DNA from: Croceicoccus sediminis
GTDB lineage: Bacteria; Pseudomonadota; Alphaproteobacteria; Sphingomonadales; Sphingomonadaceae
Direction: 5' to 3'
Length of the DNA: 64,000 nt
NCBI RefSeq assembly: GCF_007570835.1
Contig: NZ_SUNC01000002.1
Coordinates: 372,001-436,000 of the forward strand
Positions within the stretch are counted from its first letter, which is position 1. The number at the start of each line of letters is the position of its first letter. A model generated the notes under the pieces. It did not search any database, was not told where the DNA came from, and saw only the letters and a list, made by a program, of their open reading frames with translations. Below, one piece after another: positions 27,365 through 34,544 of this stretch. The position numbers and the translations under genes are program-made.

Positions 27365-27813
27365 TGCGACACCCGGTATTCGACGGTGCCGCTCTCAGGT
27401 GCGATGTCGAGAAAAAACTCGACTGCGGCCTCGCTCTCTTCCCACACCGCTTCGCAGGCGTTGGCGATATAGACGCCCCAGGGCAGGCCGCCTGCGGTCA
27501 GGCTCACTTTGGTCGCGCCGCCATCGACGGAGCGCAGCAACGAGACGGTGCCGGTCCACGTACCTGCAAGCGCCAGGACGATGGGGCGACCGGTCAACGG
27601 GGCGAAGGGGCCGACGATTGCGCTTGTCGCGCTCGTGCCGGAGAGCGGCTGGGGCGGCGTGGGTTCTGCGACCGGCTCGATCGTGACGCTGGCCGCGGTC
27701 GGCAGCGGCTGGTCGGTACCGACGAACGCGAGGTCGCCGTTCGAATCGGTAAAGGCCAGCGCGTAGGCGGGCGCGTAGCCGGAAGGCAGCTTGATTTCAG
27801 GAGATTGTGGCAT
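27361..27813 (-). CDS. Phage tail-fibre-associated-type small protein
   Basis: The 150-residue protein has no signal peptide or membrane segment. It opens with a Pro-rich half and ends in a beta-rich domain: IVLALAGTWTGTVSLLRSVD, then ACEAVWEESEAAVEFFLDIAPESGTVEYRV. I recognise this WTGTV-LxRSxDGG-VWEExEA-YR pattern from structural (tail) genes of sphingomonad prophages. No database check was possible. It is translationally coupled to the beta-helix gene, so the two probably act as one module, perhaps as an adaptor and a glycan-binding spike. Confidence 0.6.
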   Translation of the reverse strand: MPQSPEIKLPSGYAPAYALAFTDSNGDLAFVGTDQPLPTAASVTIEPVAEPTPPQPLSGTSATSAIVGPFAPLTGRPIVLALAGTWTGTVSLLRSVDGGATKVSLTAGGLPWGVYIANACEAVWEESEAAVEFFLDIAPESGTVEYRVSQ

Positions 27814-27836
27814 GGTTCACCCTGTATGACAGTAGG

Positions 27837-27849
27837 AACCATATTGGTT
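27837..27849. promoter_or_regulatory. Palindrome AACCATATTGGTT, possible operator
   Basis: AACCA and TGGTT flank a 3-base centre (TAT) in the 107-base gap between the divergent phage-like gene and a GT4 gene. It lies 24 bases upstream of the phage-like gene's start. A regulator site is inferred from symmetry and place only. Confidence 0.25.
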
Positions 27850-27920
27850 AGAACGACTCGGCGGTGTAGGAAAATAACAGGCGCTCGACACGGGACGATG
27901 ATTGCGCGAAGAAGCGCGGC

Positions 27921-29165
27921 ATGAGCGTACGCGGCACCGACGATGTCCTGGTTTTCCATCCGGGCACGCAACATAGCTGGCAGACCGCGCTTGCGCTGCA
28001 GCATCTTGGCCGGCTTCGAGTCTATGCGACCTCGATCTTCGAGAAAGCGGATGCATGGCCCTATCGCGCAGTTCGCTATCTGCCCGAAGGATTGGCTGCG
28101 AAAGCCCGATCCGAATTTGCACGCTTTTCACATCCCGCGATCGACCCCGACAAGGTCCTGACATTCGGCTGGCACGAATGGGCGGAACGTGTAGCAAGGC
28201 GCGCCGGCCTTGACGGACTTGCCCGCGAGATCGACCGGATCGGCAACGCGGCTTTCGGACGCCGGGTTGCAAAGTTCGCCGCCGGGCAGGGCGATTTCGC
28301 GCTCTGGGGCTACAACGGCAGCTCGCTCTGTTCCTTTCGCGCGGCCAGCGGGCGCAAGACGATCTACGACCGCACGACCCCGTCGCTGCGGAAGGTAAAT
28401 GCGGCAATCGACGAGATCGAGGAACGCTTTCCGCAGTGGATTGCCGAACCGGGCCAGCGATACAGCCAGCAGCGGATCGACCTGGAGGATGAGGAACAGG
28501 CTCTGGCCGACGTCATCGTGACGGGCAGCGAGTTCGCACGTGACAGCGTGATCGCGGACGATCCGGCGTTGACGGGCAAACTACGCGTCCTGCCCTACTG
28601 TTACGATGAGGCTTTGTTTGGCCAACTGCCGGAAGTGATCGGGGTGGGCCGCGACGAGCCGGTGCGCTTCCTGTTCGTCGGCGGGATAAGTGCGAGGAAA
28701 GGCGTGCACCTGCTCATCGAAGCTCTGGCCGGCCTGACTGATAGCGCTGCGACACTGACGCTCGTCGGCCGGATGGATCTGCCCGAGGCCGCCTTCGCGC
28801 CTTTTGCCAATCGCGTGACCCACATCCCCGCCGTGCCGCGCAGCGCGATTCCGGCGATCATGCGCCAGCACCACGCATTTGTCTTCCCAAGCTTCTACGA
28901 AGGCGGCGGTATCGCGCTTTACGAGGCTCTGGCCTCAGGGCTTGCCCTGATCCAGACGCCGAACGCCAGCCATGCGGTCGATGGCGGCACCGGGATCATG
29001 CTCGACTGTCTCGACGTAGAGAGTGTCCGCGACGCAATGCTGCGCGTGGTGGATGATCGGGACCTGTTGAATGGGTGGCGCGAGGCTGCGCCGAAGCGGG
29101 CCGAGGCCTTTACCTTCACCCGTTACCGCGACGGGATCGCGAGCCTGCTGGACGAGGTCCTTTAG
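27921..29165 (+). CDS. Family 4 glycosyltransferase
   Basis: The 414-residue protein has an N-terminal acceptor domain (VLVFHPGTQHSWQTALAL) and a helical insert. Its GT4 donor domain shows VRFLFVGGISARKGVHLLIEAL, TLTLVGRMD and FVFPSFYEGGGIALYEALASGLALI (E-x7-E). It should transfer a sugar to the EPS repeat. The gene converges on the methyltransferase gene with a 4-base overlap (29162-29165), so no room remains for a separate terminator. Confidence 0.85.
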   Translation: MSVRGTDDVLVFHPGTQHSWQTALALQHLGRLRVYATSIFEKADAWPYRAVRYLPEGLAAKARSEFARFSHPAIDPDKVLTFGWHEWAERVARRAGLDGLAREIDRIGNAAFGRRVAKFAAGQGDFALWGYNGSSLCSFRAASGRKTIYDRTTPSLRKVNAAIDEIEERFPQWIAEPGQRYSQQRIDLEDEEQALADVIVTGSEFARDSVIADDPALTGKLRVLPYCYDEALFGQLPEVIGVGRDEPVRFLFVGGISARKGVHLLIEALAGLTDSAATLTLVGRMDLPEAAFAPFANRVTHIPAVPRSAIPAIMRQHHAFVFPSFYEGGGIALYEALASGLALIQTPNASHAVDGGTGIMLDCLDVESVRDAMLRVVDDRDLLNGWREAAPKRAEAFTFTRYRDGIASLLDEVL

Positions 29166-29821
29166 CGCCGCTGGATCAAAAGACCGCGCTGGGCAAAGAA
29201 CGTCGTCGGCGCAAAATCGGTGAAGGACTTCATGGGCCAGCCCCTCGTGCGGCTCGCTTCCTCGATCATCGAAACGGCACGCGGCACGTCACCGTCGAAT
29301 TCGCCGACGCCGTGATCAGCATTGTCGAGGTAGAGCATTCCGCCCGGCTTCAGAAGCGAGAGGCCAAGCTCGACACATTCGTCGCGGAACTTGCCGTCGA
29401 CCAGCACGAGATCGAATATTTCGCCATCGGGCACGGCAAGGTATTCCTCGCGCCCGGGCGCATGGCGATAGTCGATTTCCGCATTGCTGTCAGCCAAGCG
29501 CCCGGCGATCTCGCCGTGCCATCCGGCATGATCCTCGCGCGAGACGATCCGGCCGACCCGGCGCGCGAACCACAGGGTCGACATGCCCGAGCCGAACTCC
29601 AGCACCGAGCTTTCCGCATCGAGCCGCTCATCGATCAGGGCCTGCGCATCGAACGAAATCCACGGGCGCGCGGGGCGAACATCCAGCATGACGCGCCCGA
29701 TCGCGCCGACCAGCGCGCGCGATCCGTTGCGCAATGCGCGCCCGACAGGGACGCTGCGCCCACAGGCATCGTGAAACCGCGTCTTGCGCGAAGGCGCGCC
29801 CGCGATGAGCTTGTTGAACAT
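29162..29821 (-). CDS. Class I SAM-dependent methyltransferase
   Basis: The 219-residue protein shows motif I as SSVLEFGSGMSTLWFARR (about residues 71-88), an acidic strand end in IVSREDH, and the catalytic-region strand FDLVLVDGKFRDECV. This Rossmann methyltransferase type often occurs in polysaccharide loci and may O-methylate a sugar, though the acceptor is unknown. It lies 25 bases downstream of lptA on the same strand, in the place where lptB is expected in many alphaproteobacteria. Confidence 0.8.
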   Translation of the reverse strand: MFNKLIAGAPSRKTRFHDACGRSVPVGRALRNGSRALVGAIGRVMLDVRPARPWISFDAQALIDERLDAESSVLEFGSGMSTLWFARRVGRIVSREDHAGWHGEIAGRLADSNAEIDYRHAPGREEYLAVPDGEIFDLVLVDGKFRDECVELGLSLLKPGGMLYLDNADHGVGEFDGDVPRAVSMIEEASRTRGWPMKSFTDFAPTTFFAQRGLLIQRR

Positions 29822-29846
29822 GGCAGGTGCGACCCCGACTGAATTG

Positions 29847-30407
29847 TTATTCGGGCACCGAGAAGCTTCCGCTCACCCGGCCGTTCGACGAGGTTTCGCC
29901 CCCGACGGACGACGACGAACCCGCACTGCGGCCATCGACGCTGGACACGCCGGTGTTGAGGTCGATCACCAGCCGTCCACCGTTTAGCGTATCGGACCCG
30001 CGGCGCAGGCGCACGTCGCCGACCAGCGTGATGATGCGGCGGTTGAAATCGTAGACGCCGACATTGCCGCGCGCCGTTTCGTTGCCGCGCGCGACCTGCA
30101 CGCCGCCGGTGGCTGTGATGCGCTGGATCTTCAGTTCGCCAGCGTCGGTGTAATTCACGATGGTGCGACCGGCGTTGAGGCGAAGGTCGCCCTGACGGAT
30201 CGCGACGTCACCCGACAACACGACGCGGTTTTCGCGGTCCTGCAGCTCGATCCGGTTGGCGGCATAATCGACCGGCTGGTTCGAGTTGAAGCCCGCGATC
30301 GACTGCGCCGAAAGCTGTTGTGCACCCAGCATCAGGGCCGCGGTCAGGCCAAAGCCTGCAAGGCCGGCGCGAAGCGTGCGGGATTTCAGAATGGTCTTGA
30401 ATGTCAT
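29847..30407 (-). CDS. lptA: LPS-transport periplasmic protein LptA
   Basis: The 186-residue product has a signal peptide (ending QQLSAQ) and an OstA/LptA beta-jellyroll. The pattern is VDYAANRIELQDRENRVVLSG, QGDLRLNAGRTIVNY, ITATGGVQVARGNETARGNVGVYD and ITLVGDVRLRRGSDTLNGGRL. LptA bridges the inner- and outer-membrane LPS transport parts. A Ser/Gly-rich tail follows the core. The gene overlaps lptC by 4 bases and so is co-translated. Confidence 0.92.
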   Translation of the reverse strand: MTFKTILKSRTLRAGLAGFGLTAALMLGAQQLSAQSIAGFNSNQPVDYAANRIELQDRENRVVLSGDVAIRQGDLRLNAGRTIVNYTDAGELKIQRITATGGVQVARGNETARGNVGVYDFNRRIITLVGDVRLRRGSDTLNGGRLVIDLNTGVSSVDGRSAGSSSSVGGETSSNGRVSGSFSVPE

Positions 30408-31051
30408 CGGGGCATCCTGAGTGAGCCGGGTTCCATGCGGAGCCGGGCGTCTCCGATAAGGGATATGGTGCGGGCCTGCAAATCGGCCTCCAGCCGGTTG
30501 GCGCTGAACGTGCCGGCGGGGATGCGCCCCTCGACCCGGCCCGTGCCGACCAGTTTCTGGTCGGACAGGTCCAGCGACACGTCGCGCGCGATCATGCGAT
30601 AGCCGTCCGCCGCCGTGAAATTGACAGCACCCGGCACCGTGACGGTGTCGTCCCCGAAGTCGTAGATGCCGTTCTGCGCGCTCAATTCCGCAGGGCCGTT
30701 GTCTAGCAGGATGCGCGCGGTCAGGTCGTCCATCTCGATCTTGCGGACTTCGCGGGTTTTCTGGACGGCATGGCCCGCCATGACGGCAAAGGGGCGTCCC
30801 TCGGCGTCGAGGCCGCGGTACATCGCCTTGTTCACCGAAATGCGGTTGGGCGTGACCTGCACCTTGTCCCGGTCGAGCAGAAAGCTGATCTCCCCGCGCG
30901 AGGACAGCGGGGCCAGGATCATCAACGCGAACAGCACGCCGATGGCGATCGGCAGGACCAGCACGAGAAAGCGCACGAGTTTGTCATGCGCGCCGCCGGG
31001 GGCGGCCATGTGCTGTCGCTTGTCGCGGATGATGTCGGCTTCGGCGGTCAT
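30404..31051 (-). CDS. lptC: LPS-export protein LptC
   Basis: The 215-residue product has one N-terminal membrane anchor (LVLVLPIAIGVLFALMILAPL, 21 residues around positions 29-49, preceded by charged residues). A periplasmic OstA-like domain follows (ARILLDNGPAELSAQNGIYDFGDDTVTVPGAV). LptC links the LptBFG transporter to LptA. It is immediately upstream of lptA and downstream of the ribonuclease D gene. Confidence 0.9.
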   Translation of the reverse strand: MTAEADIIRDKRQHMAAPGGAHDKLVRFLVLVLPIAIGVLFALMILAPLSSRGEISFLLDRDKVQVTPNRISVNKAMYRGLDAEGRPFAVMAGHAVQKTREVRKIEMDDLTARILLDNGPAELSAQNGIYDFGDDTVTVPGAVNFTAADGYRMIARDVSLDLSDQKLVGTGRVEGRIPAGTFSANRLEADLQARTISLIGDARLRMEPGSLRMPR

Positions 31052-31092
31052 GGCTCTCTATATGGGACGCGATCTTCTTGAACGAAGGGTTA

Positions 31093-31713
31093 TCACGCCT
31101 CGTGGCTGAACAGGTCCTTGTCTTCCCAACCGGCAAGATCGAGCAGCGCGCGCGTCGGCAGGAAGTCGAAACAGGCCTGCGCGATTTCGGTGCGGCCTTC
31201 GCGTTCGAGCCGGACGCGGAAAATATCGACCATTTCATGCAGGAATCGCACGTCGCTGGCGGCATAGTCTTTCTGCGCCTCGATCAGGGTGGGCGCGCCC
31301 CAATCGCTCGACTGCTGCTGCTTGCTCATGTCCTTGCCGAGTAGCTCGGTGACGAGGTTCTTGAGGCCGTGGCGGTCGGTGTAGGTGCGGGTCAGCTTGC
31401 TGGCGATCTTGGTGCAGAACACCGGTGCGGCCATCACGCCAAGGTAATGCTGGATCGCGGCAAGGTCGAAGCGGGCGTAGTGATAGTACTTTTCCCGCGC
31501 CGGATCGGCGAGCACCGCCTTCAGGTTCGGCGCGGCATAATCGCTGCCGACCTTGAAGCGGACGAGGTGTTCGTCGCCCTTGCCGTCGCTGATCTGGACG
31601 ACGCACAGCCGGTCGCGCCGGGTGACGAGGCCCATCGTTTCGGTATCCACGGCCACGGGGCCGGGTGCGAGCACGCCTTCGGGAAGGTCTTCTTCGTGGA
31701 GGTAAACTGCCAT
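31093..31713 (-). CDS. rnd: Ribonuclease D-type 3'-5' exonuclease
   Basis: The 206-residue protein has the DEDD exonuclease motifs: VAVDTETMGL (Asp23, Glu25), YHYARFDLAAI and a late AASDVRFLHEM (Tyr is replaced by the AxxD region typical of short RNase D). It lacks the C-terminal HRDC domains of E. coli RNase D, as is usual for the short alphaproteobacterial form. It is likely to trim tRNA or other RNA 3' ends. It precedes lptC by 41 bases and is divergent from ung. Confidence 0.87.
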   Translation of the reverse strand: MAVYLHEEDLPEGVLAPGPVAVDTETMGLVTRRDRLCVVQISDGKGDEHLVRFKVGSDYAAPNLKAVLADPAREKYYHYARFDLAAIQHYLGVMAAPVFCTKIASKLTRTYTDRHGLKNLVTELLGKDMSKQQQSSDWGAPTLIEAQKDYAASDVRFLHEMVDIFRVRLEREGRTEIAQACFDFLPTRALLDLAGWEDKDLFSHEA

Positions 31714-31810
31714 GAATGGCCCTTAGGCCGAATGGGGAAAGAGGGAAAGGGGCGGCTGGCGGGAGAACGGCAAAAAGCCTAATCCCCTGTGCGATGAATG
31801 AAGAGGCGCG

Positions 31811-32491
31811 ATGAACGAAGAAGCGATCCCCCCGTCTTGGGCCCCGGTGCTCGAACCCGCATTGGCGACGGACGCTGCACGCAGGCTGGGCGGCTGGCTG
31901 CGCGAGGAGGAAGCGGCGGGCAAGACCGTCTATCCCCCGCGCGGGCAAAGGCTGCGGGCGCTGGAACTTACCCCGCTCGACCGGGTCAAGGTCGTCATCC
32001 TGGGGCAGGACCCCTATCACGGGCCGGGACAGGCGCACGGGCTTGCCTTTTCCGTGCCGGACGGGGTGAAAGTGCCGCCCTCGCTGCGCAACATCTTCAA
32101 GGAGCTGGAGGCCGATTGCGGCGTCGCGCCCAAGGGCAGCGGCGACCTGACCGGCTGGGCCGAACAGGGCGTGCTGCTGCTGAACAATGCACTGACGGTG
32201 GAGGCGGCCAATGCCGGTTTGCATCAGAAGCGCGGCTGGGACGCGATCACCGATGCCTGCGTCGCTGCCGTCGCAAGATCGGAGAAACCGAGCGTGTTCA
32301 TCCTGTGGGGTAGCCACGCGCAGGGCAAGGCGCACCGCATTCCCGAACTGTCGGGCGACACGCGTCACTGCGTCATCGAAAGCCCGCACCCAAGCCCGCT
32401 TTCGGCCCATCGCGGGTTTTTCGGATCGAAGCCTTTCAGCCGCGCCAATGCGTTCCTGAAAGAACACGGGCGCGGCCCGATAGAGTGGTGA
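31811..32491 (+). CDS. ung: Uracil-DNA glycosylase
   Basis: The 226-residue family 1 enzyme removes uracil from DNA. The water-activating motif GQDPYHG is at residues 65-71 (Asp67). LLLNNALTVE carries the uracil-binding Asn, and HPSPLSAHRGFFG is the Leu-loop with the catalytic His. Length is normal. A short upstream ATG at 31796 is out of frame with this product. Only one base separates its stop from the following acetyltransferase gene. Confidence 0.97.
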   Translation: MNEEAIPPSWAPVLEPALATDAARRLGGWLREEEAAGKTVYPPRGQRLRALELTPLDRVKVVILGQDPYHGPGQAHGLAFSVPDGVKVPPSLRNIFKELEADCGVAPKGSGDLTGWAEQGVLLLNNALTVEAANAGLHQKRGWDAITDACVAAVARSEKPSVFILWGSHAQGKAHRIPELSGDTRHCVIESPHPSPLSAHRGFFGSKPFSRANAFLKEHGRGPIEW

Positions 32492-32492
32492 G

Positions 32493-32999
32493 ATGACCAT
32501 CGAACTTGCCCCGCTGCACGAAGAGGATGGCCCGCAGATCATCGCGGCGAACCGGGCGGCGCGCGAACATCACGGCGAATTCGCCTCTCCCTGCATCGAC
32601 GAGGAAGCTTTTGCCGCATGGCTGGAAGTCGCCACTGCGCCTGCCAACCGCACGCAAATTGCGCGCACGGCGGATGGCGAGCTGGTGGCCGTGTTCAACA
32701 TTACCCAGATCGCGCTGGGCAATTTCCGCAGCGCCTATCTTGGCTATCATGGCTATCCGGCAACGGCGGGGCGCGGGCTTGTCACACAGGCCATGGGCGA
32801 GGTGCTGCGCTTTGCCTTTACCGAGATTGGGCTGCACCGGATCGAGGCGAATGTTCAGCCGGAAAACACCCGCTCCATCGCGCTGGTGCAGCGGGCGGGG
32901 TTTCGCAAGGAAGGCTACAGCCCGCGCTACCTGATGATCGGCGGGCAGTGGCGCGATCACGAACGCTGGGCAATCACGGTCGAGGACTGGACCGGATAA
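32493..32999 (+). CDS. GNAT acetyltransferase, RimJ/RimL-like
   Basis: The 168-residue protein shows the RimJ/RimL layout: NITQIALGNFRSAYLGYHGYPATAGRGLVTQAMGEVL (acetyl-CoA loop with GRG), GLHRIEANVQPENTRSIALVQRAGFRKEGY and a C-terminal YLMIGGQWRDHERWAI. Such enzymes acetylate protein N-termini or small molecules. The substrate is unknown. It follows ung with one base between and is likely on the same transcript. Confidence 0.86.
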   Translation: MTIELAPLHEEDGPQIIAANRAAREHHGEFASPCIDEEAFAAWLEVATAPANRTQIARTADGELVAVFNITQIALGNFRSAYLGYHGYPATAGRGLVTQAMGEVLRFAFTEIGLHRIEANVQPENTRSIALVQRAGFRKEGYSPRYLMIGGQWRDHERWAITVEDWTG

Positions 33000-33026
33000 G
33001 CCCGGATCGGGCAATATGCGCAGGTG

Positions 33027-33359
33027 ATGGACGAAGACGAAGCACGCGAACGGCTTAAGGCCCGGCTCGCCGAACTCGACGCGCAGGACCGCGCCGGCGA
33101 AGACGCGCGCGCGCCCGTCACGCTGCAACAGGACAGCGTTGGTCGCCTGTCGCGCATGGATGCGATGCAGGGGCAGGCGATGGCGCTTGCCACAAAGGCG
33201 CGCCACGATGCCGAGCGATTGCGTATCGCAGCCGCGCTGGAACGGCTGGCGGAAAGCGAATGGGGATGGTGCCTGACCTGCGGGGACGAAATCGCCGAAG
33301 GGCGGCTGCGTCACGATCCGTCGGTCGGTACTTGCGTGACGTGCGCATCCGGGGGTTGA
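33027..33359 (+). CDS. DksA/TraR-type zinc-finger protein
   Basis: The 110-residue protein has an N-terminal helical part rich in Glu, Arg and Ala and a C-terminal four-cysteine zinc finger (CLTCGDEI, then CVTCASGG). That is the DksA/TraR C4 pattern. It is shorter than true DksA (about 150) and lacks part of the coiled coil; acidic residues near the tip (DSVGRLSRMDAMQ) are present. Family members bind the RNA polymerase secondary channel or act as yet undefined regulators. GTG 33024 directly before the ATG is an alternative start. Confidence 0.85.
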   Translation: MDEDEARERLKARLAELDAQDRAGEDARAPVTLQQDSVGRLSRMDAMQGQAMALATKARHDAERLRIAAALERLAESEWGWCLTCGDEIAEGRLRHDPSVGTCVTCASGG

Positions 33360-33362
33360 ACG

Positions 33363-33923
33363 ATGGAACTGGTGCTTCCCACACTGGCGATGTTGCCGGA
33401 ATACCGTGATGCGCTGGAACGCGGGTTTTCGCCGCACAACATCAATACCGAACGCGTTCGGCTGCAACAGCTGGCGCAGCTGGAAAACGACCCCGAAGGC
33501 CTGATCACCCTGATGGACGACCGCGAGGGCAAGGGACCGCCGATCGAGCAGGAGGATGGTTCGTTCAGGCCGCGCCTTCCCGGCATCACCCGCTGGATGT
33601 GGGAGGACGGCGCGTTTCTCGGCGCGATCAACTTGCGCTGGCAGAAGGGGACGAGCGCATTGCCCGAAGGTGTGCCGGGGCATATCGGCTATACCGTCGC
33701 GCGGTGGCATCGCGGTCACGGCTATGCCGCGCGCGCCCTGATCCTGATCTGCAAGGAGGCGCGGGACATCGGTTTGGAATATGTGGAACTGACGACGGAG
33801 GAGGGCAACATCGCCTCTCGCCGTACGATCGAGAAAGTGGGCGGCCGCATTGTCGGCACGTTCGCCGATGGCGACCGGCATCACCCCTGCGCCAACACGC
33901 TGCTATGGCGGATCGACCTGTGA
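33363..33923 (+). CDS. GNAT family N-acetyltransferase
   Basis: The 186-residue protein has a GNAT acetyl-CoA-binding segment (IGYTVARWHRGHGYAARALILI, with RGHGYA) and the following strand-helix EYVELTTEEGNIASRRTIEKVGGRIVG. The acceptor is unknown. It begins three bases after the DksA-like gene and overlaps the RHH gene as GTGA, so the ung-to-RHH group forms one likely operon. Confidence 0.85.
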   Translation: MELVLPTLAMLPEYRDALERGFSPHNINTERVRLQQLAQLENDPEGLITLMDDREGKGPPIEQEDGSFRPRLPGITRWMWEDGAFLGAINLRWQKGTSALPEGVPGHIGYTVARWHRGHGYAARALILICKEARDIGLEYVELTTEEGNIASRRTIEKVGGRIVGTFADGDRHHPCANTLLWRIDL

Positions 33924-34153
33924 CCGACGCCTATCATCCGCCGGTCAAACGCTCGGTCGAGATCGCAGGTCACAAGACCTCGATCAGCCTGGAGCCTCTG
34001 TTCTGGGACATGCTGAAGGATGCCGCTGCCGATCAGGACATGTCGGTCAATGCGCTGGTCGGCAAAATCGATGCCGAACGTATCCGGAGCAGCACGCCGC
34101 CCGGCCTTGCCAGCGCGATCCGAGTCTGGCTTGTGACAGCCCGGCTGCCTTGA
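33920..34153 (+). CDS. Ribbon-helix-helix (RHH_4) protein
   Basis: The 77-residue protein shows KRSVEIAGHKTSISLEPLFWDML, then helices MSVNALVGKID and LASAIRVWLV. This is the RHH_4 pattern common in alphaproteobacteria and thought to bind DNA as a dimer. The GTG start at 33920 overlaps the preceding stop; ATG 33905 would add five residues. It closes the operon. Confidence 0.85.
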   Translation: MTDAYHPPVKRSVEIAGHKTSISLEPLFWDMLKDAAADQDMSVNALVGKIDAERIRSSTPPGLASAIRVWLVTARLP

Positions 34154-34188
34154 CCGTCAAAACGGTTCGGCGGTGCCACAAACGAAAG

Positions 34189-34212
34189 AAGGGGCAGGTT
34201 TCCCCGCCCCTT
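34189..34212 (-). terminator. Intergenic hairpin between convergent genes
   Basis: AAGGGGC (34189-34195) pairs with GCCCCTT (34206-34212) around a 10-base loop. Read on the minus strand it is followed by CTTTCGTTTG, a T-rich tail, so it probably ends the minus-strand 81-residue gene. It may also slow plus-strand transcription from the RHH gene. Confidence 0.6.
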
Positions 34213-34231
34213 GCTTGGTATTCGTGTGCGA

Positions 34232-34477
34232 TCAGTAGGTCGCGGCCGGATCGCTGGCCGGGAAACTTTCGTCCAACGTTTCGTCCGTTTTCGACCAGGC
34301 CTTCGGCTTGTCGCGCATGGCAGCGGGGCCGGAGTCGCGGACCGGAGTGACTTCGTTCGACGGCGTGGCCTTGGGGCCATCGGCGTCGTAGGCGGCGGGG
34401 ACGCCGCTGCGGTTCTGGTAATAACGATATCCGGCGTAACCGAGTGCGCCGAGAGCGGCCATCTTGATGAGACCCAT
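34232..34477 (-). CDS. Small protein with N-terminal hydrophobic helix, function unknown
   Basis: The 81-residue product starts with a short Ala/Gly-rich helix and aromatic residues (MAALGALGYAGYRYYQN). A disordered polar tail follows, ending in DETLDESFPASDPAATY; the LDESFPASDPPA-like ending is a motif I know from many small alphaproteobacterial proteins. An initiation site GGAGA precedes ATG 34477. No function is known. The hydrophobic start is compatible with membrane association. It has its own likely terminator (34189-34212). Confidence 0.72.
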   Translation of the reverse strand: MGLIKMAALGALGYAGYRYYQNRSGVPAAYDADGPKATPSNEVTPVRDSGPAAMRDKPKAWSKTDETLDESFPASDPAATY

Positions 34478-34544
34478 GGGAATTCTCCTTGTTTCTTTGC
34501 CCTAAGAACGCACGGAGCCCCGGATTTGTTTCGAGAAAGTCCTG

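Noticed and set aside
5545-29821. The EPS locus as an integrated mobile island or prophage
   Set aside because: No integrase, transposase, tRNA edge or flanking repeat was seen. Codon and GC style look like the neighbours; only the two-gene tail-like module hints at phage.
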